IMG/VR virus record: IMGVR_UViG_3300023176_001551
Location: 1-31,822 of that record
Direction: 5' to 3' (one strand)
Source: a virus
DNA length: 31,822 bases
Position 1 is the first letter of the stretch, and each line of letters begins with the position of its first letter. A program made the translations under genes and the position numbers. Below are positions 1 through 7,547 of the stretch, one piece after another. Below the pieces are notes generated by a model that saw only the letters and a program-made list of their open reading frames with translations, had not been told where the DNA came from and searched no databases.

Positions 1-17
1 ATAGTTTAAGGTAAGTT

Positions 18-1613
18 ATGACTGAAAAAGAATATATTGTTATTGTAAACAAAGATGTTGATTTAGCAGCCTTTGATGCAGAACTTGCTGCCGAAACAGG
101 CGCAGGTCCAATACCTGCTAGATCAGTGCTTGTAGCAAATCCGCGACCAGGATCAAAGCGTATGACACATTGGATGCTTACTGACGAAGAAGCAGCAGAA
201 TTACGCAATGACCCAAGAGTGTTAGAAGTTGAAATTCCGCCACAACATAGAGACGATATAAAAATAGGATTAAACTTAACTCAAACATTTGATTTTACTA
301 AAACCTCTGATCCTGATAATGGAAGAGCTAATTGGGGCTTACGCAGAGTTAATGCTGAAACAAATATTTACGGTGCCGGTTCTAACCCTACAGATCAGAA
401 CTATGAATATGCACTAGACGGTACAGGTGTAGATATTGTAATACAAGATACTGGCATACAAGCAGATCATCCAGAGCTACACGATAGTGAAGGAGTTAGC
501 AGGCTTGTAGAACTTGATTGGTACGCAGCAAGCGGTCTACCAGGAACAATGCCAGCAGATCACTATACAGACTATCACGGACACGGCACACATTGCGCAG
601 GAATAAGTGCAGGCAAAACTTACGGGTTTGCAAAAGGTGCAGCAATATACGCAATGAAAGTAGACGGCTTAGAAGGACCAACAGATCCTAACGGAGGAAT
701 ACCTGTTAGTGATTGTTTTGACACAATTAAAGAATGGCACAACAACAAGCCAGTTGATCCTGTTACAGGTTACAAGCGTCCAACTGTTGTTAACATGAGT
801 TGGGGTTATTCGGGTACACGCTTTCAAACTAATCCAACAGGAGGAGTATATAGAGGTATACCGTGGAATTATGCAGGAGAAAGTGGATTCCAACTTTGGG
901 GACAATATGGAATAGTACCCTTACTAAGTGACGGATTCACACAATTTAGAAACATTCCAGTAAGAGTAGCAAGTGTAGATGTAGATATAGAAGAACTTAT
1001 AGATGCAGGAGTACATGTGTGCATTGCCTCAGGAAATAACTATCATAAAATTGATATTCCTACTGGCGCAGATTATGATAACACTGTTGATTTGGGAGGC
1101 GGACAAGAAGCATATCATAGAGGTAGCAGTCCTTATTCATTACGTGCTTTTATGACAGGAAATATAGACAGCGCCACTGAAGATGATGCAGGTACTGCAA
1201 GAGATAAAACTGCTGGAAGTAGTTGTAAAGGACCTGGAGTAAATATTTGGGCACCTGGCACTGATATTATTAGTTCAGCAAGCAATGTAACGGTGTTTGG
1301 TAGTTCTACAGGAGATTACGACGGCACATACAATCTAGCAAATATAGGCGGAACTTCAATGGCAGCACCACAGGTTGCAGGTGTATTGTGTTTGCATTGT
1401 CAAGTTAAACCTTATATTACTACAGACAAATTACTAGAAACAATTACAAATGATGCTAAACCTGTATTATATAGCACAGGACTAGATAATGACTATGATG
1501 CTTATACAGTATCTATCATGGGATCACCAAATAGAATGTTATACAGTAGATACGGAAAACAACCTGTTACTACAACAGCATCGATTACAAATACAAGTTT
1601 AAACGCAGGATAA
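18..1613 (+). CDS. Subtilisin-like serine protease (peptidase S8), probably virion-associated
   Basis: 531 aa endopeptidase of the subtilase fold. The catalytic triad is complete: Asp144 in QDTG, His189 in HGHGTHCAG, Ser447 in GGTSMAAP. The oxyanion-hole Asn340 lies in ASGNN. Residues 1-80 resemble a short propeptide/inhibitor-like region rather than a signal peptide, and no membrane segment is visible. The start at 18 is the first ATG; only 17 bases lie upstream, so its promoter is outside the window. It is followed 19 bases later by a structural gene behind a late-promoter octamer, which suggests a role in the particle, for example processing a structural protein or cutting host surface protein at entry. 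The family call is secure; substrate and virion location are inferred. It is distinct from the T4 prohead protease gp21, which is not a subtilase. Confidence 0.9.
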   Translation: MTEKEYIVIVNKDVDLAAFDAELAAETGAGPIPARSVLVANPRPGSKRMTHWMLTDEEAAELRNDPRVLEVEIPPQHRDDIKIGLNLTQTFDFTKTSDPDNGRANWGLRRVNAETNIYGAGSNPTDQNYEYALDGTGVDIVIQDTGIQADHPELHDSEGVSRLVELDWYAASGLPGTMPADHYTDYHGHGTHCAGISAGKTYGFAKGAAIYAMKVDGLEGPTDPNGGIPVSDCFDTIKEWHNNKPVDPVTGYKRPTVVNMSWGYSGTRFQTNPTGGVYRGIPWNYAGESGFQLWGQYGIVPLLSDGFTQFRNIPVRVASVDVDIEELIDAGVHVCIASGNNYHKIDIPTGADYDNTVDLGGGQEAYHRGSSPYSLRAFMTGNIDSATEDDAGTARDKTAGSSCKGPGVNIWAPGTDIISSASNVTVFGSSTGDYDGTYNLANIGGTSMAAPQVAGVLCLHCQVKPYITTDKLLETITNDAKPVLYSTGLDNDYDAYTVSIMGSPNRMLYSRYGKQPVTTTASITNTSLNAG

Positions 1614-1616
1614 ATA
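1609..1616 (+). promoter_or_regulatory. Late promoter octamer GATAAATA
   Basis: Matches the T4-type late promoter TATAAATA in 7 of 8 bases and overlaps the protease stop codon. The ATG at 1633 lies 16 bases beyond it, behind an AAAGGA ribosome site at 1621-1626, so this is the class with a leader. Confidence 0.6.
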
Positions 1617-1632
1617 TAAAAAAGGATAGATT

Positions 1633-2508
1633 ATGGCCAAATTTGATTTTCCAAGCGCACCAGAAATAAACGATGTATATACATCCGGAGGCACAACATG
1701 GCAATGGGATGGTATAGCATGGAATGTTGTAACTGCATCAGCACCTTTAGTAGCACAAAACATTTGGACACAAATTGATGCAGATACAGGACAGACAAGT
1801 GCAAATACAACAGCTGATGTTTTAACAATAGCAGGTGGCACCGATATTGCCACAAGTATTACAGATGATACTTTAACAATTAATTACACAGGCACCGGCG
1901 GCGACGGCGGTGGTGGCGTCGAACAGAATCTTTGGGCAACTATCACAGGCGATACAGGTTCTACAACAGCAGATAGCACAACAGACAATCTAACAATTGC
2001 CGGTGGCACAGATATTTCAACTTCGGTTAGCGGAGATACACTAACAATTGCTTATACAGGTTCTGGCGGTGAAGGCGGAAGCTCAACTTTTAGCGGAACT
2101 GACGATGCGACAGCAGCAGGAATTTCTGTTGCAGATATATACGAACCAGCAATTGCAATGTTAAGAGTTGACAATACTGGTGCAACAGCATATACATTTG
2201 ATTCACATTACCAGGGTGACAATCCTACAATTTATGCATTATCTGGAACAACAATAGCATTTGATTTAACTAATGTAGCTGGACATCCGTTTGAAATACA
2301 AGACGGTTCGGGTACAGCATACAACACCGGCCTTGTACATGTTGCACCAGACGGTACTGTAAGTACAGGAGCAAGTGCCCAAGGAAAATCAAGCGGAGTA
2401 CTTTACTGGAGAATACGTGAGACATTGTTTGGCAACTATAGATATCAATGCCAGTCACACGCATCAATGGTAGGTGCTATAACACTTAAAAGATTGAGTG
2501 TAATTTAA
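1633..2508 (+). CDS. Repeat-containing virion protein with C-terminal cupredoxin-like domain
   Basis: 291 aa. Residues 1-35 carry a Trp-rich motif (WQWDGIAW) common in marine phage fibres. Two 46-residue beta-rich repeats follow (42-87 and 98-143, 30 of 46 identical), separated by Gly-rich linkers. Residues 168-291 look like a cupredoxin: His218 in AGHPF, then YQCQSHASMVG with Cys273, His276 and Met279, the order and spacing of plastocyanin-type copper ligands. The likely role is a fibre, decoration or baseplate protein whose tip is a small beta-sandwich that may bind copper. AAAGGA before the ATG supports this start. The 3' end overlaps the convergent gene by 4 bases. A structural role is inferred from repeats and context; copper binding is untested, and the domain could be only a structural sandwich. 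Confidence 0.7.
   Translation: MAKFDFPSAPEINDVYTSGGTTWQWDGIAWNVVTASAPLVAQNIWTQIDADTGQTSANTTADVLTIAGGTDIATSITDDTLTINYTGTGGDGGGGVEQNLWATITGDTGSTTADSTTDNLTIAGGTDISTSVSGDTLTIAYTGSGGEGGSSTFSGTDDATAAGISVADIYEPAIAMLRVDNTGATAYTFDSHYQGDNPTIYALSGTTIAFDLTNVAGHPFEIQDGSGTAYNTGLVHVAPDGTVSTGASAQGKSSGVLYWRIRETLFGNYRYQCQSHASMVGAITLKRLSVI
1756..2061 (+). repeat. Two in-frame 46-codon repeats (period 56 codons)
   Basis: Unit 1 spans 1756-1893 and unit 2 spans 1924-2061. Both encode QN[IL]W...DTG...LTIAGGTDI.TS...DTLTI.YTG. The units are 30/46 identical at protein level and joined by a Gly-rich spacer. Confidence 0.85.
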
Positions 2509-2774
2509 CCTCTTTTGTAATCATCAAGTTTACGTCTAACAGTTTGTCTTATGATAGACATTTGTGTTCTTGAATCTTGCATTAGGCCAGGTTTAATATG
2601 ACCGTTTGGGTTAGCAGTATGACCCACATCAATAAGATCTGCAAGGTCAACTAATTTATTAACAAGTTTTGTACATTCTTCTTTAAGAGATTCGTTCTTT
2701 ACTTTTTTAATTTCATCTCTTAGTGTTTTAACATCTTGTAAAAACTTAGATTCTTTTCTTAGCTTTGGTAGCAT
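2505..2774 (-). CDS. Small basic helical protein of unknown function
   Basis: 89 aa, rich in Lys, Glu and Leu and predicted by eye to be mostly helical, with a possible short coiled coil over residues 5-48 (heptad-like KVKNESLKEECTKLVNKLVDLADLI). It lacks cysteine-pair or catalytic motifs and a signal peptide. It is the last gene of the leftward gp14 operon, starting 2 bases after the cupin gene's stop with AAGGA just upstream. The C-terminus (IIRQTVRRKLDDYKRG) is strongly basic. I do not recognise the family. Late expression and position suggest a virion or assembly factor, but this is only context. Confidence 0.7.
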   Translation of the reverse strand: MLPKLRKESKFLQDVKTLRDEIKKVKNESLKEECTKLVNKLVDLADLIDVGHTANPNGHIKPGLMQDSRTQMSIIRQTVRRKLDDYKRG

Positions 2775-2776
2775 CT

Positions 2777-3133
2777 TTATTCCTTAACTTCCGCGGGTAC
2801 AATATAATATACATCGTTTTCCACACCGTTGCTAACTTCAGAAATACTACTTTGAGCATTCAATGACGTAAGCTGATATGGCTTTAATGTATTTATAAAA
2901 AAGGTGCTACCTTCTGTAAGTTCAACATCGTACATTTGTCCGTCGTTTGTGTCAATATGTCTTAGTTTAAATGCACCTGTGTTTACAAAAAAAGTTTTAT
3001 TAGTTTCTTTGTGAAACTGCATAGGTGTCTGACTACCTGGATCATTAAACACAAGAATCTTTCCTTTGTAAGACTCTGTATCAGCCCATATTAATTCATT
3101 ACCCCATTTATGTTGAATTACTTTACCTTGCAT
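2777..3133 (-). CDS. Single-domain cupin protein
   Basis: 118 aa with the cupin beta-barrel signature. Motif 1 is QFHKETNKTFFVNTGAFKL (His41, Glu43, Gly53). A partial motif 2 begins at Gly75 (ELTEGSTFFINTLKPYQL), but its usual metal-binding His is absent, so metal binding and classic isomerase activity are doubtful. Its start overlaps the preceding Nudix gene's stop (TAATG), so the two are translationally coupled. Cupins of this size often bind sugars or nucleotide sugars; another cupin occurs in the glycan block at 25546. The fold call is fairly good; no substrate can be read from the sequence. Confidence 0.65.
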   Translation of the reverse strand: MQGKVIQHKWGNELIWADTESYKGKILVFNDPGSQTPMQFHKETNKTFFVNTGAFKLRHIDTNDGQMYDVELTEGSTFFINTLKPYQLTSLNAQSSISEVSNGVENDVYYIVPAEVKE

Positions 3134-3567
3134 TACATATATCCTATAAGTTTAAAAACTGTATCTAGCTTTGTTAAGTTTGTCTTACTAGTTAGTGTAT
3201 TACGCAACCCATGATGTAGAGGTTTTGGCCATTTACCTAATTCTACCCAAGCATACCCGTTATGTTCTTCATTTAATATAGGTAAAAATTCTTTATCAAT
3301 TACACACAGATATGTGTGAAACAAAAACTGTTCGTCATTTGATATAAATGTTTCTAGAGGTATTGTTTTTTTAATTTTAGGTAAGGATCCGATTTCTTCT
3401 TTAATTTCTCTTTGTAGGGCCTGCCAAGGTGTTTCTGCATCTTCGTTTGTCCCACCTACAAGACCCCACATGTTATTACGTTTTCCGTTTGCACGATGTA
3501 ATAACAAGAATCTTTTTGTTTCTAGTGCATAAAATAGTGCGCCACTACATATGATTTTGTTGCTCAT
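3133..3567 (-). CDS. Nudix hydrolase
   Basis: 144 aa hydrolase of nucleoside-diphosphate-linked compounds. The Nudix box is complete: Gly39, Glu45, Arg53-Glu54, Glu57-Glu58, Gly60, fitting Gx5Ex7REUxEExG. The segment just before it (MWGLVGGT) is also typical. I chose the ATG at 3567 (MSNKIICSG), which follows the gp15 stop by 8 bases. A longer open frame to 3639 would add 24 Arg-rich residues and overlap the end of gp15, and is unlikely. The substrate is unknown; it could be an oxidised or deoxy nucleotide, a nucleotide sugar or a capped RNA. Its operon with neck genes points to late expression. Confidence 0.9.
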   Translation of the reverse strand: MSNKIICSGALFYALETKRFLLLHRANGKRNNMWGLVGGTNEDAETPWQALQREIKEEIGSLPKIKKTIPLETFISNDEQFLFHTYLCVIDKEFLPILNEEHNGYAWVELGKWPKPLHHGLRNTLTSKTNLTKLDTVFKLIGYM

Positions 3568-3575
3568 ATATGTAG

Positions 3576-4997
3576 TTAGCCGTACAGGTCTATTCTCCAA
3601 GTACCAACTGGATATTCGCCGTCTACGCTTTCGAACCAAGTACCGTCAGTAAATCTATATTGTTTACTGGTATTTAGATTAGTAGTAAAAACAACATCTG
3701 TTGTTTCGCTGCTATCAAATACTATGTGCCAATTTGAACCGTCCCATTCAATAATGTCGTTAGCGTCTGCAACAAAGTTAGCACCTCCAGCATTTGCCCA
3801 TGCCGGCGCCGCATTAGTGTTGTCTGGATCACCAATTGCTTCTAATAGTAATAGTCTAGTACCGGAAGTTTTTACAGATGTAGGATTAAATCTTAACGGA
3901 TCTATAATATAATCTATACTAGTTCTGTCACCCGTTGGACCTGTAATTACTGTATCGTCAGGAAAACTATCTATATCCCAATTTATTATTAGTTGCGTTT
4001 CGTCAAGTGTGTTGATACCTATAGTACCGGTAATTAAAACATCACTACTTTTATTTGTAAGAAAAATTCTTGACACGTTTGCTGAATAAGGTCCTGGAAG
4101 ATTTTCAAACAATCCTCTCCAGCTATATTGTCCTACTGCACCTCTGTGTATAATCTGTGCAGTATTGCCTGACACATACACACCCATACGTTGATAGTTT
4201 GCATTTGCCATTTGATCATTAACTTCTGTTTGTGCTGCACTGCCAAACGAACCTACAACAGCACCCGGAGTTGGGTAATCGTCGTATGCACTAAGCTCAG
4301 GGAAACTTTCTCCTAAGTCAATAGTACCTCTAGATTCGTCAAACATACTTGTAATAATATTTGTAATAGCACCCATACGTTTTACTTTTGCAGGCGGACT
4401 AATATAAATTGGTGCAGTAAGTGTAAGTGTTGCAATATCTATTTCACTATCTACACCTACTGGAATACTTCTATTAGTAAACTGTAAATTTTCTAAATTG
4501 ACAACAGTTAAACTTGTCCAGTCTATGTAATTGTCTGTAGTTTGTATTTCTAAACTAGGATTAAACAATACTAATATCTGTTCAAGTATTTGTAATTTTT
4601 GATCGGTATTGCTTGACCATATATCTACATTTACTCGTAACAAGTAAGGTGTTGGCATTATACGTTCAACCGTATAATTTTTTCCTTGAAAGTTTAAATA
4701 TTCTTCATTTGTTTCATCATAAGCACGTTCTCTAATATTTGTTTTTCTTACATATGTCGCATCTGCTAATCTATCTCTGTCCATTTCTAATGCAGTAATA
4801 TAAACAGCCATACGAGGCGCACTTGGAAGTTTATTTTCACTGTTGTCTCTAATAATATTTGAAACTTGTCTTGTTAAATCTCCGTACATAACAGGAACCT
4901 GTTTTTTTGTTCCGTCCATATCTACAGAAAAGTTACTACACAGCCGTATTATTTGTGTAATATATCTTCTAATTTGTCCGTCATAAAAGTATAGCAT
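3576..4997 (-). CDS. gp15: Tail sheath stabiliser / tail completion protein gp15-like, with C-terminal extension
   Basis: 473 aa. Residues about 36-215 match the gp15 family of marine T4-like phages: MYGDLTRQVSNIIRDNSENK, then TVERIMPTPYLLRVNVDIWSS, LEQILVLFNPSLEIQTTDNYIDW, and APIYISPPAKVKRMG. In T4, gp15 caps the tail tube and sheath and joins tail to neck. T4 gp15 is 272 aa; here about 200 further residues follow, ending in Trp-rich beta motifs (IIEWDGSNWHIVF, RFTDGTWFESVDG) like those in fibre and sheath insertions. The start codon shares its A with the gp14 stop (TAATG), giving coupled translation. The family is confident; the extension's role (surface decoration or a host-contact domain on the neck) is inferred. 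Confidence 0.85.
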   Translation of the reverse strand: MLYFYDGQIRRYITQIIRLCSNFSVDMDGTKKQVPVMYGDLTRQVSNIIRDNSENKLPSAPRMAVYITALEMDRDRLADATYVRKTNIRERAYDETNEEYLNFQGKNYTVERIMPTPYLLRVNVDIWSSNTDQKLQILEQILVLFNPSLEIQTTDNYIDWTSLTVVNLENLQFTNRSIPVGVDSEIDIATLTLTAPIYISPPAKVKRMGAITNIITSMFDESRGTIDLGESFPELSAYDDYPTPGAVVGSFGSAAQTEVNDQMANANYQRMGVYVSGNTAQIIHRGAVGQYSWRGLFENLPGPYSANVSRIFLTNKSSDVLITGTIGINTLDETQLIINWDIDSFPDDTVITGPTGDRTSIDYIIDPLRFNPTSVKTSGTRLLLLEAIGDPDNTNAAPAWANAGGANFVADANDIIEWDGSNWHIVFDSSETTDVVFTTNLNTSKQYRFTDGTWFESVDGEYPVGTWRIDLYG

Positions 4998-6154
4998 TAG
5001 TTGTCCGCCTTAGGTTTAAGTGCTTTTGACAGGCTTTGTCTTTCTGGAATCTCTTCGCCATCGATTGTATTTGTATTTGTGTTGTTAATAAAGTCTGTTT
5101 TGTAAGTTCTTCTAACAATATCGTTAGTCATTGTCATTCTAACATCTGTTGCTTGGTTAACCCACTTTCTACCGTCATATCTAAATAGTCTGTTTGGCAA
5201 GAAATCTGTCCTTAAAAAATAATCACCTTGTTGATTAACTCTGGGAAAACTATTTCCCATTCCGTAAGGTGCTCCGTTTGGTGCATCTTTGGTTCCTAAC
5301 AAGTATCCAGTATACCCTTCGCGTTCCGGACGATTAGTAATTTCTGATGCATCGTTGCTTATATTGCTTGCATCTAATTCTGTTTGGTCAGCTGTGTTTA
5401 AATTAACAGTACCGTCGTCGTTATATGCAACAGAATAATAGTGACTTATATCATATCCACTTAGAGGAGCATCAGCTTCTGCTTGTTGCACAACGGCATT
5501 ATTAATTTGCATTTCTTTTTCATAAGTTGAAAGCATATCACGCAGTGTTGTATCATTATCTTCACTGGCTGGAAGATCTAAAATATCTTTAAATTCTTGT
5601 CCGTCGTATATTTGCTTTAATTTTAATCTGTAAAGATGCGGATACCAAGTAGGCGAAAAACCTTCGCTTGCGCGGTTTACATCTTCTACAACATAAAATC
5701 GTTTCAGAGACATTTCATAGTCATTAGCAGCATACTCATCTTTAAGATGCGGCAATTCAATAACATCCCCGCTCATAATTTTTCTACCAAGCGTCTTAAC
5801 ACTACTATTAATATGTATTGTAAGGAAAAGTGTATCGTTACTTAAAAACAATCCAAATTGGCTAAGATCAAAATCAATATCTTGTACATTGTATATTCCG
5901 CGCATTGAGTAAATATCAGGATCGTACTTACGATCTCGATTTTCTAAAAACAGTAAGTCTTGTATGTTTGTTTCCGACTCTGTTGCATATGTAGGATTAA
6001 CAGCGGTACCTTCTCCTTCAGCAGGATTAGTACTTCCGATGTATTTGTGAACGTTGATATCAGTTCCACCAATAGTAAACATTTCTAAGATTTGTCTATC
6101 TAAAAATGTGTAATCTGCTCCGCGTTCTGGTTTATATAATGATAGTCTTGGCAT
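4997..6154 (-). CDS. gp14: Neck protein gp14-like
   Basis: 385 aa. The N-terminal half carries gp14-family features: LDRQILEMFTIGGTDINVHKYIG, then DLLFLENRDRKYD, a DFDLSQFGLFLSNDTLFLTI segment, and GDVIELPHL. gp14 forms the neck/portal-to-tail connector with gp13 and gp15. It is longer than T4 gp14 (256 aa); the extra part is polar and low in hydrophobic residues. I place the start at 6154 (MPRLSLY) rather than 6160, because the leftward octamer GATAAATA ends at 6160 and 5 bases then lead to this ATG, predicting a leaderless transcript. It begins a five-gene leftward operon divergent from gp13, whereas T4 has genes 13-14-15 in one direction. Confidence 0.8.
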   Translation of the reverse strand: MPRLSLYKPERGADYTFLDRQILEMFTIGGTDINVHKYIGSTNPAEGEGTAVNPTYATESETNIQDLLFLENRDRKYDPDIYSMRGIYNVQDIDFDLSQFGLFLSNDTLFLTIHINSSVKTLGRKIMSGDVIELPHLKDEYAANDYEMSLKRFYVVEDVNRASEGFSPTWYPHLYRLKLKQIYDGQEFKDILDLPASEDNDTTLRDMLSTYEKEMQINNAVVQQAEADAPLSGYDISHYYSVAYNDDGTVNLNTADQTELDASNISNDASEITNRPEREGYTGYLLGTKDAPNGAPYGMGNSFPRVNQQGDYFLRTDFLPNRLFRYDGRKWVNQATDVRMTMTNDIVRRTYKTDFINNTNTNTIDGEEIPERQSLSKALKPKADN

Positions 6155-6159
6155 ATACA

Positions 6160-6167
6160 TATTTATC
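6160..6167 (-). promoter_or_regulatory. Leftward late promoter octamer GATAAATA (gp14 operon)
   Basis: Read on the minus strand from 6167 to 6160. Five bases separate it from the gp14 ATG at 6154, which places a T4-type start site on the A of ATG. It forms the left arm of a palindrome with the gp13 promoter. Confidence 0.65.
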
Positions 6168-6172
6168 GTAAC

Positions 6173-6180
6173 GATAAATA
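6173..6180 (+). promoter_or_regulatory. Rightward late promoter octamer GATAAATA (gp13)
   Basis: It ends 2 bases before an ATG at 6183 but 17 bases before the ATG at 6198. A T4-type start near 6186 gives a short leader with GGAG at 6187-6190, which favours 6198 as the gp13 start. Confidence 0.65.
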
Positions 6181-6197
6181 CTATGTGGAGAATATAT

Positions 6198-6956
6198 ATG
6201 GCTGATATCGCAACCCAAAAACAAGAAGTATTTGACTATGTACATGCATTTTTAGGCGGTGGCATGGTTGATGTAGAATTGGATCCTATACATTATGAGA
6301 CTGCTTTAAACAAAGCACTTACACGTTTTAGGCAGCGTTCTGATAATAGTGTAGAAGAATCTTATATGTTTATGCCTACAGTAGTAGACCAGAACGAATA
6401 TACACTGCCAAATGAAGTGGTAGAAGTAAGAAAATTATTTAGAAGATCAATTGGATCAAGAACAGGCGGCGGCGATGGCGGCAGTCTATTTGAACCGTTT
6501 AACTTAGCTTATACAAACACATATTTGCTATCTAGTTCTAAAATGGGTGGCTTAGCTACATACGATTTATTCTCACAACATCAAGAACTAGTAGGAAGAA
6601 TGTTTGGTAGTTTTATTGAGTTTACTTGGAATTCAACAACAAAAAAATTAACACTATTACAACGTCCTAGAGCAGAAGAAACACTTTTGTTATTTTGTTA
6701 CAACTACAGACCAGATGCACAAATATTAGACGACTATCTTGCTAAACAGTGGGTAAAAGATTATACACTAGCAGGCTGCAAATATATGCTAGGCGAAGCA
6801 CGTTCAAAGTTTGCTACTATTGCTGGCCCACAAGGTGGATCAACACTAAACGGTGACGCACTAAAAGCAGAAGCACAACAAGAGATGGAAAAGCTAGAAA
6901 CTGAAGTTTCAACGCAAGTATCAGGCGGAACAGGCTATAGTTTCTTGATTGGGTAA
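6198..6956 (+). CDS. gp13: Neck protein gp13-like
   Basis: 252 aa. It matches the gp13 family of marine T4-like phages: ALNKALTRFRQRSDNSVEESYMF, then DQNEYTLPNEVVEVRKLFRRSIG, FIEFTWNSTTKKLTLLQRPR, and WVKDYTLAGCKYMLGEARSKF near the C-terminus. gp13 completes the head at the portal together with gp14. The start at 6198 (MADIATQ) has GGAG 7 bases upstream, whereas the ATG at 6183 lies too close to the promoter to be in the transcript with a ribosome site. T4 gp13 is 309 aa. The following hydrolase gene begins 1 base after its stop. The family assignment rests on sequence patterns remembered from cyanophage gp13 and is good but not alignment-tested. Confidence 0.8.
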   Translation: MADIATQKQEVFDYVHAFLGGGMVDVELDPIHYETALNKALTRFRQRSDNSVEESYMFMPTVVDQNEYTLPNEVVEVRKLFRRSIGSRTGGGDGGSLFEPFNLAYTNTYLLSSSKMGGLATYDLFSQHQELVGRMFGSFIEFTWNSTTKKLTLLQRPRAEETLLLFCYNYRPDAQILDDYLAKQWVKDYTLAGCKYMLGEARSKFATIAGPQGGSTLNGDALKAEAQQEMEKLETEVSTQVSGGTGYSFLIG

Positions 6957-6957
6957 C

Positions 6958-7533
6958 ATGAGAGTTGTTTACATTCATGGTGCAACAGCAAGTGAACGTA
7001 GCTTTGCGTTCATACAAAAAAGCATCCGTGCTAAAGATCCAATTTATTTAAACTACGAAAAAAATACAACAGCCAACGAAAACTTAGACTCTATGATAGA
7101 AACATTAGAGTTTGAAGATGGTCCGTTTTATATTATAGCACACAGTTTAGGTGGAGTATACGCAACATATTTGCAGCAAGAATTTGGCGCAGTTCAGGGT
7201 GTTATTAGTTTAGCAACACCTTTTAACGGTAGTGAGATTGCAACTTGGGGTGCTATGTTAAATCCTGGTTATCAGTTATTTCAAGATATTACAACACACA
7301 GTAGTTTTATAAGAAATAGTAGAAAAATAGAAATAAAATGTCCTTGGTTACAAGTTGTAACAACTGTAGGCGATGTTCCTTGGATTACCGGAGCCAATGA
7401 CGGTATTGTTACCCAATCAAGCATGACTTGCAGAAACGATGTAGAATATTTAGAAATTGACAGAAATCATTATGAAATAGTTCTGTCAAAACGTGTTGTA
7501 AGTTTAATAAAAAAACGGTTGACATTGGAGTAA
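6958..7533 (+). CDS. Alpha/beta hydrolase, lipase/esterase-like
   Basis: 191 aa. A complete serine hydrolase triad is visible: Ser63 in the nucleophile elbow AHSLGG, Asp148 in GANDGIV, His171 in DRNHYE. The N-terminus VVYIHGATAS supplies the oxyanion HG motif. It lacks a lid insertion, signal peptide and membrane segment, so it is a minimal lipase/esterase or thioesterase-like enzyme. It starts 1 base after the gp13 stop without a good Shine-Dalgarno and is probably translated by coupling; an in-frame TTG at 6949 is possible but unlikely. Co-transcription with a neck gene makes it a late gene, perhaps acting on host membrane lipid at lysis or carried in the virion. The substrate is unknown. 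Confidence 0.8.
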   Translation: MRVVYIHGATASERSFAFIQKSIRAKDPIYLNYEKNTTANENLDSMIETLEFEDGPFYIIAHSLGGVYATYLQQEFGAVQGVISLATPFNGSEIATWGAMLNPGYQLFQDITTHSSFIRNSRKIEIKCPWLQVVTTVGDVPWITGANDGIVTQSSMTCRNDVEYLEIDRNHYEIVLSKRVVSLIKKRLTLE

Positions 7534-7547
7534 AATTCTTATATAAT
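7519..7547 (+). promoter_or_regulatory. Consensus sigma-70 promoter (TTGACA, 17-base spacer, TATAAT)
   Basis: TTGACA at 7519-7524 and TATAAT at 7542-7547 match both hexamers exactly, with the optimal 17-base spacer. The -35 lies inside the end of the hydrolase gene. It drives the kinase-like gene at 7572, which has AAAGGA at 7559-7564, and marks an early transcription unit set among late genes. Confidence 0.85.

Larger units (their letters stand above)
6160..6180. repeat. Perfect palindrome joining two divergent late promoters
   Basis: The arms TATTTATCGT and ACGATAAATA are exact reverse complements around a single central A. Each arm contains one late octamer, so one 21-base element serves gp14 leftward and gp13 rightward. 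Confidence 0.9.

Noticed and set aside
3568-3639. N-terminal extension of the Nudix gene to an ATG at 3639
   Set aside because: It would add an Arg-rich stretch overlapping the gp15 end; the ATG at 3567 gives a normal Nudix N-terminus 8 bases after the gp15 stop.
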